A program made the position numbers and the translations under genes. Shown piece after piece: positions 11,584-23,383 of a DNA stretch of 54,461 nucleotides. Every line of letters starts with the position of its first letter. Position 1 is the first letter of the stretch. Origin of the DNA: Hymenochaete sp. R1 (taxonomy: Eukaryota; Basidiomycota; Agaricomycetes; Hymenochaetales; Hymenochaetaceae); NCBI GenBank assembly GCA_019400425.1, contig JAFREE010000164.1:1-54461 (forward strand), read 5' to 3'. The notes beneath the pieces are model-generated. The model had not been told where the DNA came from. It did no database searches and saw only the letters and a program-made list of their open reading frames with translations.

Positions 11584-14514
11584 ATGAACGACATAAGCCC
11601 TGACGATTCTGCGCTGCTCAACGCAGCCCAGGGCTTCGACCTCCTTTTCTCAAACAGGCTAGCGGACGCCCGAACGCACTTCGCCCGGACCAGCGAAGGC
11701 GCCACCGAGAAGACGCCCTTCCAGCTCCTCGGACTGGGCACTTGCGCTTTTCTCGAAGCGGCTTTGGGCATGGAGGTGCTTTTACGTCACTGTCTCTAAA
11801 TGAATGAACGAATGAATGGAGAACTGAAACTGAGCGGCGGCGTCTGCGTCTGCGTCATTCGTCACTTTTATATTATATAGATGCAGTTGCTCGGCGAAGC
11901 CGGGAGATGTCTCGCAGACGCGGAAGCGGGGTGTAAAGTCCAGAAGAAGGCCTCGAAGTCTGGGAAGGGAGGGAATAGACAGTTTCCGCCGAGGATTGAG
12001 TATGAGATCCTGCAGGCGGATATTGTTGTACTGCAGGGCATGGTGAACGCTTTGAGGTGAGTGGACACGCTTCGCTCCTTCCATTTCACATGCAGACGCG
12101 CTTCTTTGGATAGTGAATCTTATATGGGATACCTGCAATGCCTGTGAGTAGCAGTGAACATTATGTGAACCGGTCGATAATGATACTCCATATTACTCTC
12201 AAGCTATGCACTTAACAGGTGTGCTTTAATCCTCCGCTTCCTTCCGGGTACTTGACTCACACCACGTACAGCGCGCACTCAAAGTTCACAAAGTCTGTCA
12301 GAACGTCTTTTTTCGACGAGAAGCATTCTGACAATCTGCAGATTATACAAGACCGTGTTCCCTACAGGAATTGACGCATATGTCACCCCAGCCGCCTCTC
12401 CTCTCCCTTCGCGAAACCCTTCAACACCCTCCCTAGCTTCAGTGGACTCTTCAGGATCCGATGCAGAGACCGTCGCGCCTTCTACAGCCTCATCCGCCAA
12501 GAGTGGGTCTTTCTTCGGACGATGGGGGCTCACTGCTTCGAGTAGTACCGCTTCGTTGCCCAAGCCGGCCGTCCAGCCGGAAACACCAATTGAGGAGATG
12601 ATCGTCTCTGGCGCTGCTTTTGGTGAGACGTTCATCCTCATCCTCATGTCGGGCCCTGAATCCGAACATGGAATACTCCCTTCCAGGTTTCGGGCTCTTT
12701 AACCTTGTGTTCTCTCTTCTGCCCGCGAAGGTCAAGTGAGTATAGACATCCTTGCGTTTATTTTCAACCTTACATTCCGCAGAACCGTCGTAGGTCTATT
12801 CGGTTTCCAGCATGACAGAAAACTGGCTCTTCAAGCTTTGGCCGTCTCTGCTGCACGGAAAGATGTTCATTCTACGTTCGCTGGGTGAGGTTTAATAGTC
12901 GTAGCTTGTCGCATGGTACTGAAGTAGATTCGTCAGATTGACTCTCATGACATACCATGGTGTTGTCCTCCTTCTGGCCGGGTATCAAGCAGACGAACGT
13001 CATATTGTCAAACAGTACCAAGCCATCGTCGACAAGTACGCACCAAATACGTTCAATACGTTCAAGTCAAGCTCACGTTTTTGCAGAAATTGTTCTCACT
13101 ATCCTGAGGGAGCGCTTTGGATACTTAATAGGGTATGTGCACGTTTTTTCGTCGCAATTTCTTGATGGTCTTTTTCAGCTGATGGTTCTCTTAGGCTAAA
13201 ATTCTGCGAATGACTCATGATCCAGAGGCGGCTATCAAAGTACTGCAAGAGGGCTTAGCTCCTGATAGACCAAGTACATTTCAGCAGGCCGACGCTTTGG
13301 TAAGGATCCACCTATTCAATGATTCAAACGAACCTTATTTAGAGTAATTCTTTAAAGCTTGTGTTTGAACTCGCTTGGACGCTGTTGTCGCAGAGAAGGT
13401 ACCAAGAAGCTGCCGACGCATTCATTCGAATGACGGGAATGAATAGTTGGTAATGGCCTAAATTTCGTTCAATACAACAAGTCTGACTCGGAACTTAGGA
13501 GCCACGCAACGTATTATACTATCGCAGGAGGTAAGCTCGTTTAATATAATAGAAGAAAAATCGTTCAATGTCTTCGAAAAAGGCTGTTACGTATCAATGG
13601 GGAATCGTACTAAGGCGAAAGAGCTCTTTGACAAAATTCCTATCCTGTTGGAGAGGAGGAAGATAGGTGGAAAGGATCTCCCCACCGAAGTCCTGATCCG
13701 CAAGAAAAGTTGACCCACGTTCATTTCTTTTCTCTTACTATGTGATCTCACGAGCTTATAGTGGACTTTTATAAAACCAAAGCGAAACGGAAAGGCCTCT
13801 CAGAAGAAGCTTATGTAGATGTGATGAAGATAAGTCCTGCTGAGGGTACGTTCTTCCTGCCACGTCTCCTAAGACTTGTTCTCAAAATTCTTTTCTTACC
13901 ACAGAACTTGCCATATGTAAGTTATATGAAATGCAAACCCTCATTAACTACACTGACGCTTCGCAACAGTCTGGAATACCCAACAGCGGATCACGACGGA
14001 GACTGCCCATGCGCATATCAAAGAACTTTCTGCATACACCCCCAAGCTAACCATATCCAGTTCTCATATCACACCCGAAATCCTTCCCTCAGACGACAAG
14101 TCAAGCCCAGACCTAGACGCGGCAGACGAACTCGCCATTCGATCTCTCATCCTCGGAATCGTACAGCGAACTCTGCACGACTTCGACGCCTCCCGCGCCT
14201 TCCTTTCTGATGCCAGTAAGCGGTATGATGATATCGTCGACAGTAAATGGGTAGGAGGCGTCGCTCTGTTCGAGCTTGCCGTCTTGGATTTGAAGGAAAT
14301 GGAAGCGAAAGAGCGGAAAGCCGTGGATGTGCAAAATGCAAAAGATCTGTCAGCTGAATGGAGTAGGGTCATGAAGGCGGCGAATGAAAAGCTGGACAAA
14401 GCAATGTCGATTTCAGGGAACAGTGTTGACCTTTCTTCGAGGTTGGATAGTCGAGTCAATATGTTGAAGGATGAGATTACGACCAAGAAGGAGATGTTGG
14501 GTTTGAGGGGATAG
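11584..14514 (+). CDS. IML2: IML2-like protein (DUF3808, TPR-type outer-membrane/inclusion-clearance factor)
   Basis: Matches the IML2/TTC39 family, which in yeast acts in lipid-droplet-dependent clearance of protein inclusions. Seventeen exons: 11584-11775, 11881-12056, 12114-12143, 12204-12218, 12272-12292, 12342-12622, 12687-12735, 12783-12884, 12937-13035, 13087-13132, 13195-13299, 13358-13449, 13499-13530, 13583-13708, 13762-13845, 13905-13916, 13970-14514; 668 aa, all phases close. Family landmarks: [65 protein letters not shown], and a helical-repeat C-terminus ending in EMLGLRG. A Ser/Pro/Thr-rich insert (about aa 165-210) is likely disordered. Exons of 15, 21 and 12 nt are required to keep the family sequence. 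Confidence 0.92.
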
Positions 14515-14880
14515 AGACATTGGCACATGAACTTGGGCTTCTAGATACACTGTTTTGGTACTTTACAATTTCTTGATAGTCTTTTCTTGGTAGATTTATT
14601 GCGCAAGTAACCAAACAAGCGCTCCTGTACAATTCGGACTAAAGTACATGTATAAAGACACGGTTACCATCTTCTGATCAAACTATATTCCAGCTCAGCC
14701 TCTTCCATTTTTGGCTTATGGGATGTTTGTGTTCTTTTAGTAAAGTCAGGAATTCAAAACATCCGCTCCTTTTTTAGGTGAAGTCAAAGAGCACGTGCAA
14801 CTGACGCGTCTCAATGCCGCGCGTCCTCCTTCGACTTCACATCCTAGCGCGCCTACACCCCTCCTTCAACTCCCCTCACC
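14515..14880. other. Intergenic region
   Basis: Separates the IML2-like stop from the proteasome beta2 start; about 365 bp. CACGTG (near 14792) could be a bHLH-type site; nothing else recognised. Confidence 0.35.
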
Positions 14881-15927
14881 ATGTCTAGCTCGTCAATATA
14901 CAGGAAATCTGCTTTTGATTTCTCAAACTATGTAAGGTAAGCAAACGAAGTGTGCTGTTGTGTAAATAGTGTCGTGACAGTGCCTGCAGAAACAACTACC
15001 TAACCGGAAAGGGCGTCGGATTACCCAAGGCTACGAGCACCGGTACAACCATCGTAGGGTGCTTGTTCAAGGACGGGATTGTGCTAGGTGCGGATACTCG
15101 CGCAACTGAGGGTGACATTGTAGCAGATAAGAACTGTGAAAAGGTGAGGAATCGTAACCGCCTCCTTAAATTATGCATGCATGCATGCACTCGCGCCACG
15201 CACGGTTTGATGAACGTCAACTCACACATCTTGCATTTTCCAGATCCATTACATCACAGACAACATACGTTGCTGTGGCGCAGGAACAGCTGCAGATACA
15301 GAAATGGTCACCGCAATGATTTCCAGTAACATGGAACTTCATGCGCTCAACAACGGACGGACTCCCCGGGTGGTTACTGCCATGACCATGCTCAAACAAT
15401 GGCTTTTCCGGTGCGTACCGTTCATATAGACCTTCTCATGATTTGACTAATTTGACATCCACAGACATCAAGGCCAAATTGGCGCAGCACTCGTCCTCGG
15501 CGGCGTAGACTCCACGGGCTCCCACCTCTTCACCGTCGCCCCTCACGGCTCAACCGATAAGTTACCCTACGTTACGATGGGCTCAGGTTCCCTCGCCGCC
15601 ATGGCCGTCTTCGAAAGCTCCTGGAGGCCGAATCTCTCGCGTGAAGACGCCCTCGAGCTTGTTGTTCAAGCTATCTCGGCCGGTATCTTCAATGATCTCG
15701 GCTCAGGTTCGAACGTCGACGCATGCGTCATTACGAAGGACCACACGGAGAATCTGCGTAATTTCCGGAAGCCGAACGAGCGCGGTGTGAAGGAAAACAC
15801 ATATAAATTTAGGAAGGGGACGACGGCGTGGACGAAAGAGGATGTAAGGAGCTTCGTAGTAGATGAGACGGTGGTGCCGCTGCCGGGTGTTGCCGCTGCG
15901 GGCGGTGATGCGATGGACATTAGTTGA
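14881..15927 (+). CDS. PUP1: 20S proteasome subunit beta2 (trypsin-like site)
   Basis: Catalytic beta subunit of the 20S proteasome. Exons 14881-14936, 14990-15143, 15244-15410, 15465-15927; 279 aa. The propeptide ends at about Gly37, exposing the nucleophile in TTIVG; the following [30 protein letters not shown] carries the Asp and Lys of the active site (read in two parts across the 15144-15243 intron). [13 protein letters not shown] and the long C-terminal arm that clasps beta3 are present, characteristic of beta2 rather than beta1 or beta5. An ATGC tandem repeat lies in the second intron near 15175-15188. Assignment is very secure. Confidence 0.96.
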
Positions 15928-16241
15928 GGGGAAGAACATATATTTAAAAGACACTCTGACTCTGTACCACTTTTTTGTTCGTATCGTTCTGAAATCAGAG
16001 TATTTTATTTCGAAGGAAAACAGCATGATCGATGAGAAGCACAGACATGAGTCCTACAGAGGAAAAAAGTCGGAGAAGTGGAAACGAAACAAATGAATCC
16101 CGCTGCCTAGGGACAGCACTGCATACAGTTAAACAGACATCATACATCATGAACAGACACATTTGGCTTAGTTAAGAGGTACTTCAGTGCTCGCGAGACT
16201 TTCTAGACGGTTGACCATAAGCTTGGAATCATCATTTGATT
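15928..16241. other. Convergent 3' intergenic region
   Basis: Tail-to-tail space between the beta2 gene and the GVP36-like gene. AT-rich, with no coding evidence; likely the two 3' UTRs. Confidence 0.4.
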
Positions 16242-17487
16242 CTAGGTATTAGCTTGCCTGTAATCTCCCTCCGCTGCAACGGTGAGCTCCTCGATGTCGC
16301 CTTGGATGGCACTCAAGGCTTCAGCCGACGCGGCGTGGTAAGTCAGTTGAGCCTTCACAAGCTCGTGCAAATTCTTGATTGGTTCGGGCTGCAAGCACGC
16401 AGAGGCGTAGTCATCAGCGAATTGAAAGAGATAGAGGAAGTGCGAATCTTACATTTTCGAGCACTGTTTTCATCAACGTGATCGCCACCTCAGTCTTCTG
16501 AACCAAATCATCCTCCGCGTTCTCTACTTCCAACCTCGCCTGCTCTTGTCTCGTAGGACCTGCGTTCTTGAACGCCTGCTTCGCGGTGTCGAGTTCAAGT
16601 CGCGCGTTCATGACCGCCTGACGGGCCTTCATGGCTACCGCAATCGAGTTTGAGAGCGTCTGCTGCCACGGTTGGTTGAAGTGCGTGCAGATAGCCTCGT
16701 CCTGCGCCAGACGAGCCGCAGCGACCTATACATGCGCAAGCATACAGAATCCCCCCGAAAACGAATTCAAATTAGTTTCTATGTCAAGTCATAAAAGAAG
16801 AACACCCAGACGGCCGACAACGCACTTTGTCCCAGGCCGTCGCGTAGTAAGTCATCGCTTTCGCAAGCCGGTCTTCCCCACCCGCGTTCGTGTCGATCAA
16901 GCTCTTCGCTGCAGACGTCGCCGCTCGTCCGAGCGCATGCGGGAGCGTCTTGTGTTGTTCAGGCTCGCGCGGGGCGGGCGCGGGCGCCGGGAGGTTGGTG
17001 CCCTTGAGGTTGGTCGCAGCAAAGTTCTGGAGTCCATGACCGATAGAAGTCGAGAGCTGCAAGACAGACTCCTGGATCTGGGTCGGGTAGTCGTATGATT
17101 CGGTATCGTATACTTTCGTCACTCTGTATTCATAGCAGCAGCAGCGTCAAGGACACTATGTGACGACTTGCAGCAACTCGAGACAATGCGTACTTATGAA
17201 GAGTTTGATGGGTGTTACGTAGGGCATCGACGCGTGCTTCGAGGTCCCTATACTCTACAATGTCAAAAGAATCGTATGGACATTACGAGTCGTCAGCAAG
17301 TTCATGCAGCAACGAGGTTACAGACACCCTCACCCTGAGGCAACTCGGTGATTTCTTCCGGTGCAACAGTTCCAAGCCGTTCACGCGTCGCCTGCACGCT
17401 GGAATTGAAACCCTTTGCAAACTTGGAGGCAGATTGGCCGAGGTTCAGACTAGCCAAGTTGTTCTGTATCTTTGCCCAGCCTTCCAT
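16242..17487 (-). CDS. GVP36: GVP36-type BAR domain protein
   Basis: Membrane-curvature protein of the Golgi/early endosome, related to yeast GVP36 (Pfam BAR_2). Coding order on the minus strand: 17334-17487, 17194-17254, 16826-17123, 16453-16725, 16242-16388; 310 aa. Begins MEGWAKIQNNLASLNLGQSA, the N-terminal amphipathic-helix region of this family, then RERLG and long helical segments. Examples are EARVDALRNTHQTLHKV, AMTYYATAWDKVAAARLAQD and MNARLELDTAKQAFKNAG, which would form the BAR coiled coil. An Ala/Pro insert (NLPAPAPAPREPE) follows helix 1. An upstream in-frame ATG at 17526 would add 13 residues; I prefer 17487 because the family motif starts there. Confidence 0.88.
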
Positions 17488-18069
17488 GATAACGAGGCTG
17501 TTTCGTCCGTCGTCGTTAGAATGCAAGGATAATAGAGTTGTGAGAATGAGGAGGTTGAATGCGATGTAGCCAAAGTGTGATTGTGTCGGTCATAAAGCAC
17601 CGTGAGCGCTTATTGCCATTCTCGACGATGACTAAGGCCCAGTGCGGTGAACAACCTCCTCTCCCCCTCCCCCTTTTCTCTTCCCCCAGCGCGAGCAACG
17701 ATACGCGTGTCACCAACTCGGCCTCAGTTTATGAGTGTTAGAGTAACGAGCGAATTCCGTCAAGGACTGACGTCCACATTAGAGCGATTCAACTGCAGCT
17801 TTTGTTTTACACACGAGACTAAATTAAAGAGCAACTGCAGTAGTCCTGCAGCAGAGTCACCATAGATTGACTAGATGTACTGTAATTTACCTTATCGAGG
17901 GCTTGCGATAAGATCAGATTGAATGTCATCAAACACCGCAGATAAGGACGCGGAAGATAATCCAATCAGGGCTCATAGGAATACAAAACTTCTGTGTATG
18001 TGGATAGACTGTAAGTACCAAACTAAACCAAGCCAAATTCCTCTCAAACAGTTCCTCATGAACAACCAG
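17488..18069. other. Intergenic region
   Basis: Promoter side of the GVP36-like gene and 3' side of the RhoGEF. No supported open frame. An inverted pair CTGCAG/CTGCAG recurs near 17795, 17837 and 17848. Confidence 0.35.
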
Positions 18070-21000
18070 CTATTTCTTCCCGCTCCCTAACCTAAGCCGC
18101 CTGCGATTCGATACTGTTTTTCTCCCCGGAACGCCAAGTGCCCTTTGAATAGGCAACGGCCTGTACTCCTTCTGCATCTCCAGCAATGTCTCCTGAAACC
18201 TCAACGCCCACCAACCCCTTTCCTCGCGCTCCTTCAGATTTGTATCCCCACTTCCATTTATTGTCGTTTCCATTAGCTGCGCCGACGGACTCTTCGGCAG
18301 CGGAAGCCCAGAAGCCAGTATCGCCATGACAGTCTGCTGAGTCTTTCCCTCGCTGTCCGAGTTAGGCCCGTGTGCCAGATATCTTCCAGAGTAAGCTGGA
18401 TAAGAAAGTGAACGAAGAGTGAACTGGGCACATTGTTCGAAAGCATCCCGCCAACGCTTCTGAGCGTTTAGAAGTGAGGCGCCTCCTTGAGCCCGTTCAT
18501 CAGGCACACTTATGAACACTGAAGTCGAATACGTATCAGAAGAGATACCCTTGTCGATCTCCTCACCATCCAAGGGTAGAACGTGCAATTCGATTAAGCT
18601 CTCGTATCCTGCTTGAAGTAAATCAGCGTTTCCCATCCATCCTTTCAAAGATATCTTCACAAACCTATGCGCCCCGAATGATCAGTCACGGACAGTATTC
18701 GGCAGATACCAAAGTCGTCCGGAAGTTCCCACGTATCTTGCGTCCTGGAGTTGTTTGTTCTTTGAGCGAGAGGGATAGTAAGCAATGCCAAATCTGTGAA
18801 AACGAATGAATATAATTGCGACGCCCTCGGATTTTCGCGAATGGAAACGTTTATGATCGGCATCTTCGTTGCAGATGCCGAACTTTTTGCCCTATCTCGG
18901 CCATTTGCGAAGTAAACGCCGCGCTCCTTCAAAGACGCGTCGGACGCCAACGAAGACAGCGATGTCAAAGAGGCGCCCTCGGAAAGACAAGAATCCAACG
19001 AGTTGGCTCTCCGACGTATAGGCGGACGATTATGACCATTTGTTGTCGCTTCCCGCCTTTCTTTCATTGAAGCCTTCCAATCATTAGTCAGGTACCCATT
19101 GTGAGAGCTCTCCAAAGCGTTTCTTGCTCGTTCTCCCAAGTGAACACGATGTAGCGCCCCATGAGCAAGCAAGCGTCTCTCGCGTCGCATGAGCTGAACT
19201 TCGCTCGGCAGGCCACGAACACCTGCTATGAGGTCTTTGACGAAAGCATATTCTTCCTCTCGAAGCTTGACCTCCCTCATGATGCGAATGACAGTAGTAG
19301 TTGACTGGAGTAAGGCAAAGGTTGGGAGATGATCGACATGAGAAGCCGGAGTAAGCAACCAGAGCTCCTAGATAAACGTTCCAGAATAAGCACTGGTAAT
19401 CTTCGCTTGGGGCTGAGGAACTTACGTTGAAATACTTGAGATACTTTCCCAGTCTCGTCAATGGTAGCCACAGGAAAGCACTGAACGTCATCCCCGAGCA
19501 TTCTTCATCTGCGTTCTGCAGTTTGAAGAACTCCCCTAGTTCACTGCTCGGATCACCCATCATTTCCTCCACTCCATCAATAACTTCATCTAGCCGGACG
19601 ATGTATGGTTGATAGACCTCTAATTTTGGCACGTAAGGCCTGAGGGTTTCCGAGATACGCAGCATGATGGGGTATTGTGATGACCGTGCGTGCTGCAAAG
19701 CAGAGCTAATCTGCGTGTGAAGTTGGAAGATGTCATCCAACCAGTCGAGAAGTCTTGAGACGTTCGTGGGTAGCCCAGAAACCCACGTTCTGTTTTTACT
19801 TAGAAGCGGGTGGACGAAGACCTTGAGCACCGTCCGAAGACTCTTGAGGAAAGTTTGCTCTGTCTCGCACAACTTCCAGATAACCTCTTGCCTTTTCATC
19901 TCCATCTCGCCATGCTTTTCAAGTAAAGATAAAAAGGCCGACGGCGGGAGCGTCTTTTTCCAAAACGTTTTGACGCTACTGGAATTGGCATTAGCCTGGA
20001 TCCTTTCAAAGTCACGGTCTCGTTTCTGCCACGGACGGTTGGGCACATCATCTTCGTAAATGGAAGAAGAGGAAGAGCTGGCGGAAAGAGTCGGTCGAGT
20101 CAGAAGCGGGCCTGGACCATTTAAGTATTTCTCTGCCTCGATCATACTTGAGCGCCACGAGGATCGGTTTGCTCCAGCTAAAACGTTCCCACTCCGAACA
20201 GCGCTAGCTCCGATACCCAACGTCTGGAACAGCCGCTCGGCTCCATGGCTCAAATTCAACTCATCGTTAACTTCTCCCTCCAGTTCCGAGTCATAAGTAG
20301 GGTTCTTCATCGAAGTGCTACTTTCTGTAGCGCTAAGTATACCGCTTTCCTCAGGCACATCGGACGCGGCGGGAGGGATGCCAAATGCCTTTCGCTGATG
20401 AGCTGCGCTTAAAGCCAGGAGACTGTCGCGGGTTGGGTTGCCCCACGTAGGTTTCAGCAAAGTATTTGAGCTCCGTCGTCTTAATCTATGATTGTCGATG
20501 TCGGTGTCAGAGGCTACTTCAATAGAAACAGGGGAAGGTTGGCGTAATGGCGGTTGAGACCCAGAGCGACGTTTAGCCGATGGCGGGTGACGGGTCTTTT
20601 CTTGGTGCACTTCTCTTTTATTTACGATGTCATCTATCCCTCCATGGCGTTGGGAATGGCTAGGCTTAAGGTGCTCGCTCGACTTGCGTTCCCCGACTAA
20701 CCGCGGGGAATGTTCGACACGACCTGAAAACCCAGCCGATCGGGAAGCATCGACGCCATTATGGATAGTATTCTGCTTTGCTACAGGTAGTCGGGTGAGT
20801 GCCTCAGTTTGGTCATGGTGCACCTTCTGGTGAGACCTCAAAGGGGTGGCAATCGAGCTAGAACGCGGGGGACGGTTAATGGAATGCTTCAAGATATTTT
20901 GAATATGCTCTTCGGGTGTGCTGCTATCAGCATCGATTGGCGCATTATGTCCTGCATAACGAGCAAGTTGAGAAGCCTTCGGAGTTTCATCAAACGGCGC

Positions 21001-22269
21001 TTCGCTATCGTCTTCGTCTTCGTCCTCGTTTGAGGAGACAACATCATCGTAATTTGACGGAGCGACACCTCTCTTAGTATTTCGATAGTTTGTCGCTGAA
21101 TAATCAATGCTTGAATTAGACAAAATTAAGGTTAACCATTACTCGAAAGAGACGCGCCTCTATTCTGGTTTGCATGGTCAACTCGTCCAGCATTGGATAT
21201 GGACCCCGATCTCGACTTAGACTGTATAAGCGGACTACGAGGTGAATTCATTCTAGGAGACAGTGGTGACGAAATGGTCATTGGACTTTGTGATCGAGAA
21301 GGAGGCTGAACACGGGGCGTCAAAATCATGGAGTCCGAGCCAGAATCGCAGTGATCGAGCGCAGGAGGCATATGCATTTTTGTTTCTAACTTGGCTCGAG
21401 GAGTCTCCAGAGCACGCTTGAGGATTGATTTCGGCATCGCCACATGAGTTTTGTCACGAGAAGTTAACACCCGGCGAGGTTCGTTGTTTTTTTGTGCAGA
21501 AACCGTAGGAGAACGCTTCGAGTCTAAAGCGTAATTCGCATTAGGAAACAACACCGAAGCTTATAGAGCATTGCTCACCTTCTTGGAATTCAGGCCTGTA
21601 CTTCAGGTCTTCACTGATTTGGTGTCCATGTACCCCACTATACTTGGCCTTTGATACAGGAGACTTAGACCTGAAGTGGGCTTCAGTATAGGGCTGTCTA
21701 CCATTGTCGAGCTCGTCTTCATCAAAACCTTCACAGTTATTCGATAGTTCGTGATCCAAGGAAACACCAAGCCCAGCCCTAGCACCTACAGCGTAAGGTG
21801 CACGCCCAGTATCCCTCTTCGTTCTTCCCCACGATACCTTTCGCCGTAAGGACACCGCAGTCCCCGCGTTTGAGTTCGTGCCTTCTGTCTGGGAAGCCGA
21901 GTTCGAACGCATCCTGTTCACGTTACCGTGCACATTATCCGCATCAAGCAGGCCAGTTTCTGAACACTTTCCGTTTCCAGACTGCCAAGCGGTACCAGGA
22001 CCAGCCCCAGAGACAGTCCGGCTCCTCGACCTTGACATGAGCGTAGGGGGTACTTGCAAACCATTCCTTGGAACAATAGAGTCCGGCGCTTCCAAAGAGC
22101 CGGTGACCTGCCAGTCTCCTTGCTTATCATTGTTGTCTAATTTATAGGGCGAAGAGCGACCAGACTTCTTTGCCAGAGGAGCTGAGGCTGCGAAGATGTT
22201 GTCGGGTGGCATTGCACTATTCTTGCGCGAGTTACGCATTCCACTCGAGCGCATCGGCGAGCGATGCAT
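18070..22269 (-). CDS. Rho guanine-nucleotide exchange factor (DH-PH)
   Basis: Activates a Rho-family GTPase (Cdc42 or Rho1) in polarity or wall signalling. Coding order: 21579-22269, 21137-21523, 19426-21095, 18733-19367, 18070-18664; 1,325 aa and frame-consistent. The N-terminal ~700 aa are Ser/Arg/Pro-rich and disordered, with many SP and RxxS motifs, suggesting phosphorylation. The DH domain begins around FWKKTLPPSAFLSLLEKHGEMEMKRQEVIWKL (read in pieces) and continues through ETEQTFLKSLRTVLKVF, RLDEVIDGVEEMM and LPLTRLGKYLKYF to VIRIMREVKLREEE. A PH-like region follows (YSFVFTDLALLTIPL onward). The 18665-18732 intron is the weakest call: its sequence also reads WELPDDFGICRILSV, which looks PH-like, but the alternative gives a frame stop. 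The 41-nt intron at 21096-21136 is short. Confidence 0.85.
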
Positions 22270-22847
22270 TGTCGTAGCTTCGAGAATTATAAAAGTATTA
22301 TATTGCGAGATTTGTAAACGAGAGTCGTGTGGAATTAGTTGTGAGGGTAGGGGTAGGAGAGAGAGGAAAGACAGAGCAGAGAAGAATAACAGAACTGCCA
22401 GGACCGGTTTGTTCGGCCGAAAAACCAAGTCACGTGAAGGCGTCGCAAAATTTCAAAAAAAAATTATGCCTTTCCAGTTTCGCACAAAAAGGATAAGAAC
22501 AAGGCTCACAGCTAACTAGTGTCCAACGACCACCTTCAATTACGCAAACAGCAACGAAGAACAAAAGAGTCTTTAAAACGAGCGTACAGTTATACAATAA
22601 ACTACAACGTTGGATTTGAATTTGGATTCAGGTAAAGTCTATCGCGTCAGGAGCGTCGCAAACGACGGGATCCTTCAGAAAAAGGCAGAAAATATCGAAG
22701 GAAAGGCAAGTCCGTCCAAGAAATTGTGAATGATGACAAGAGAAGTACTAGTGAGGAGTTTGATTGTACGGTAATGGGGAGCGTGAAGTCCGTAGAAATC
22801 GTAGTAGTTTCGTGTGCATGAGATTTAAACTTCAAATCTCTTCCTTC
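22270..22847. other. Intergenic region between RhoGEF and hydrophobin
   Basis: About 580 bp. Contains the RhoGEF promoter and the hydrophobin 3' region. A CACGTG-containing site lies near 22430; nothing else recognised. Confidence 0.35.
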
Positions 22848-23383
22848 CTACTGCGCCACGGCGACGTCTTTGCAATCGACACCGACAGTCCCGTTAACGC
22901 TCATAGTGGATGTTGCATCTTTGAGAAAGAAATTAGCCTCAGATAATCTCCTTTGGAGACATGAATACTCACTATATATATTCTTGCAGCACAAGACGTT
23001 GTCGTCGCTTTACGGCCCAAAGCTATCAGCATGGATACAATCCATCACTTCGATGATGAGACTCACCAGAAGCCATCCACAACTTGCTCATCACTTATCT
23101 TCGTGCAGTTGATCCCTAGTTCCTTCACTTTCCCCGGAACGCTCAAGCTCAAACCACTGAAGATCGAACTCGCAATCGTGCTGTTCGATTCCGTCTTCGC
23201 TGCGCAACATTGGACCGCGTTCTTCTTGCACAACGGAGCTGCGGATGTCTCGGTGGGAACGGGGCTTTGCGTGCGCGAGCCACTGGGGTAGACGTTCCCT
23301 GCGGATACGGTGGGGACGGAGGCCAGGAGGACAAAGAGTGCGAAAGCCGCGGCGAACAACATAATACGTTGGGAGGCAAACAT
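22848..23383 (-). CDS. Class I hydrophobin
   Basis: Small secreted amphipathic protein that coats aerial hyphae and spores. Coding order: 23067-23383, 22973-23007, 22848-22918; 140 aa. Begins with a strong signal peptide (MFASQRIMLFAAAFALFVLL...SAG). After a Ser/Pro linker the eight-cysteine pattern is complete across exons: LC-x6-CC (NAVQCC), a single Cys in GINCTKI, WC-x5-CC (CDDNVLCC, using the 35-nt middle exon), and a final Cys in GVDCKDVAVAQ followed by TAG. The C3-C4 loop of about 31 residues favours class I. The three-exon structure matches basidiomycete hydrophobins. The eight-Cys pattern only appears once the two introns are removed, so the gene could be missed by single-frame searches. 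Confidence 0.9.
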
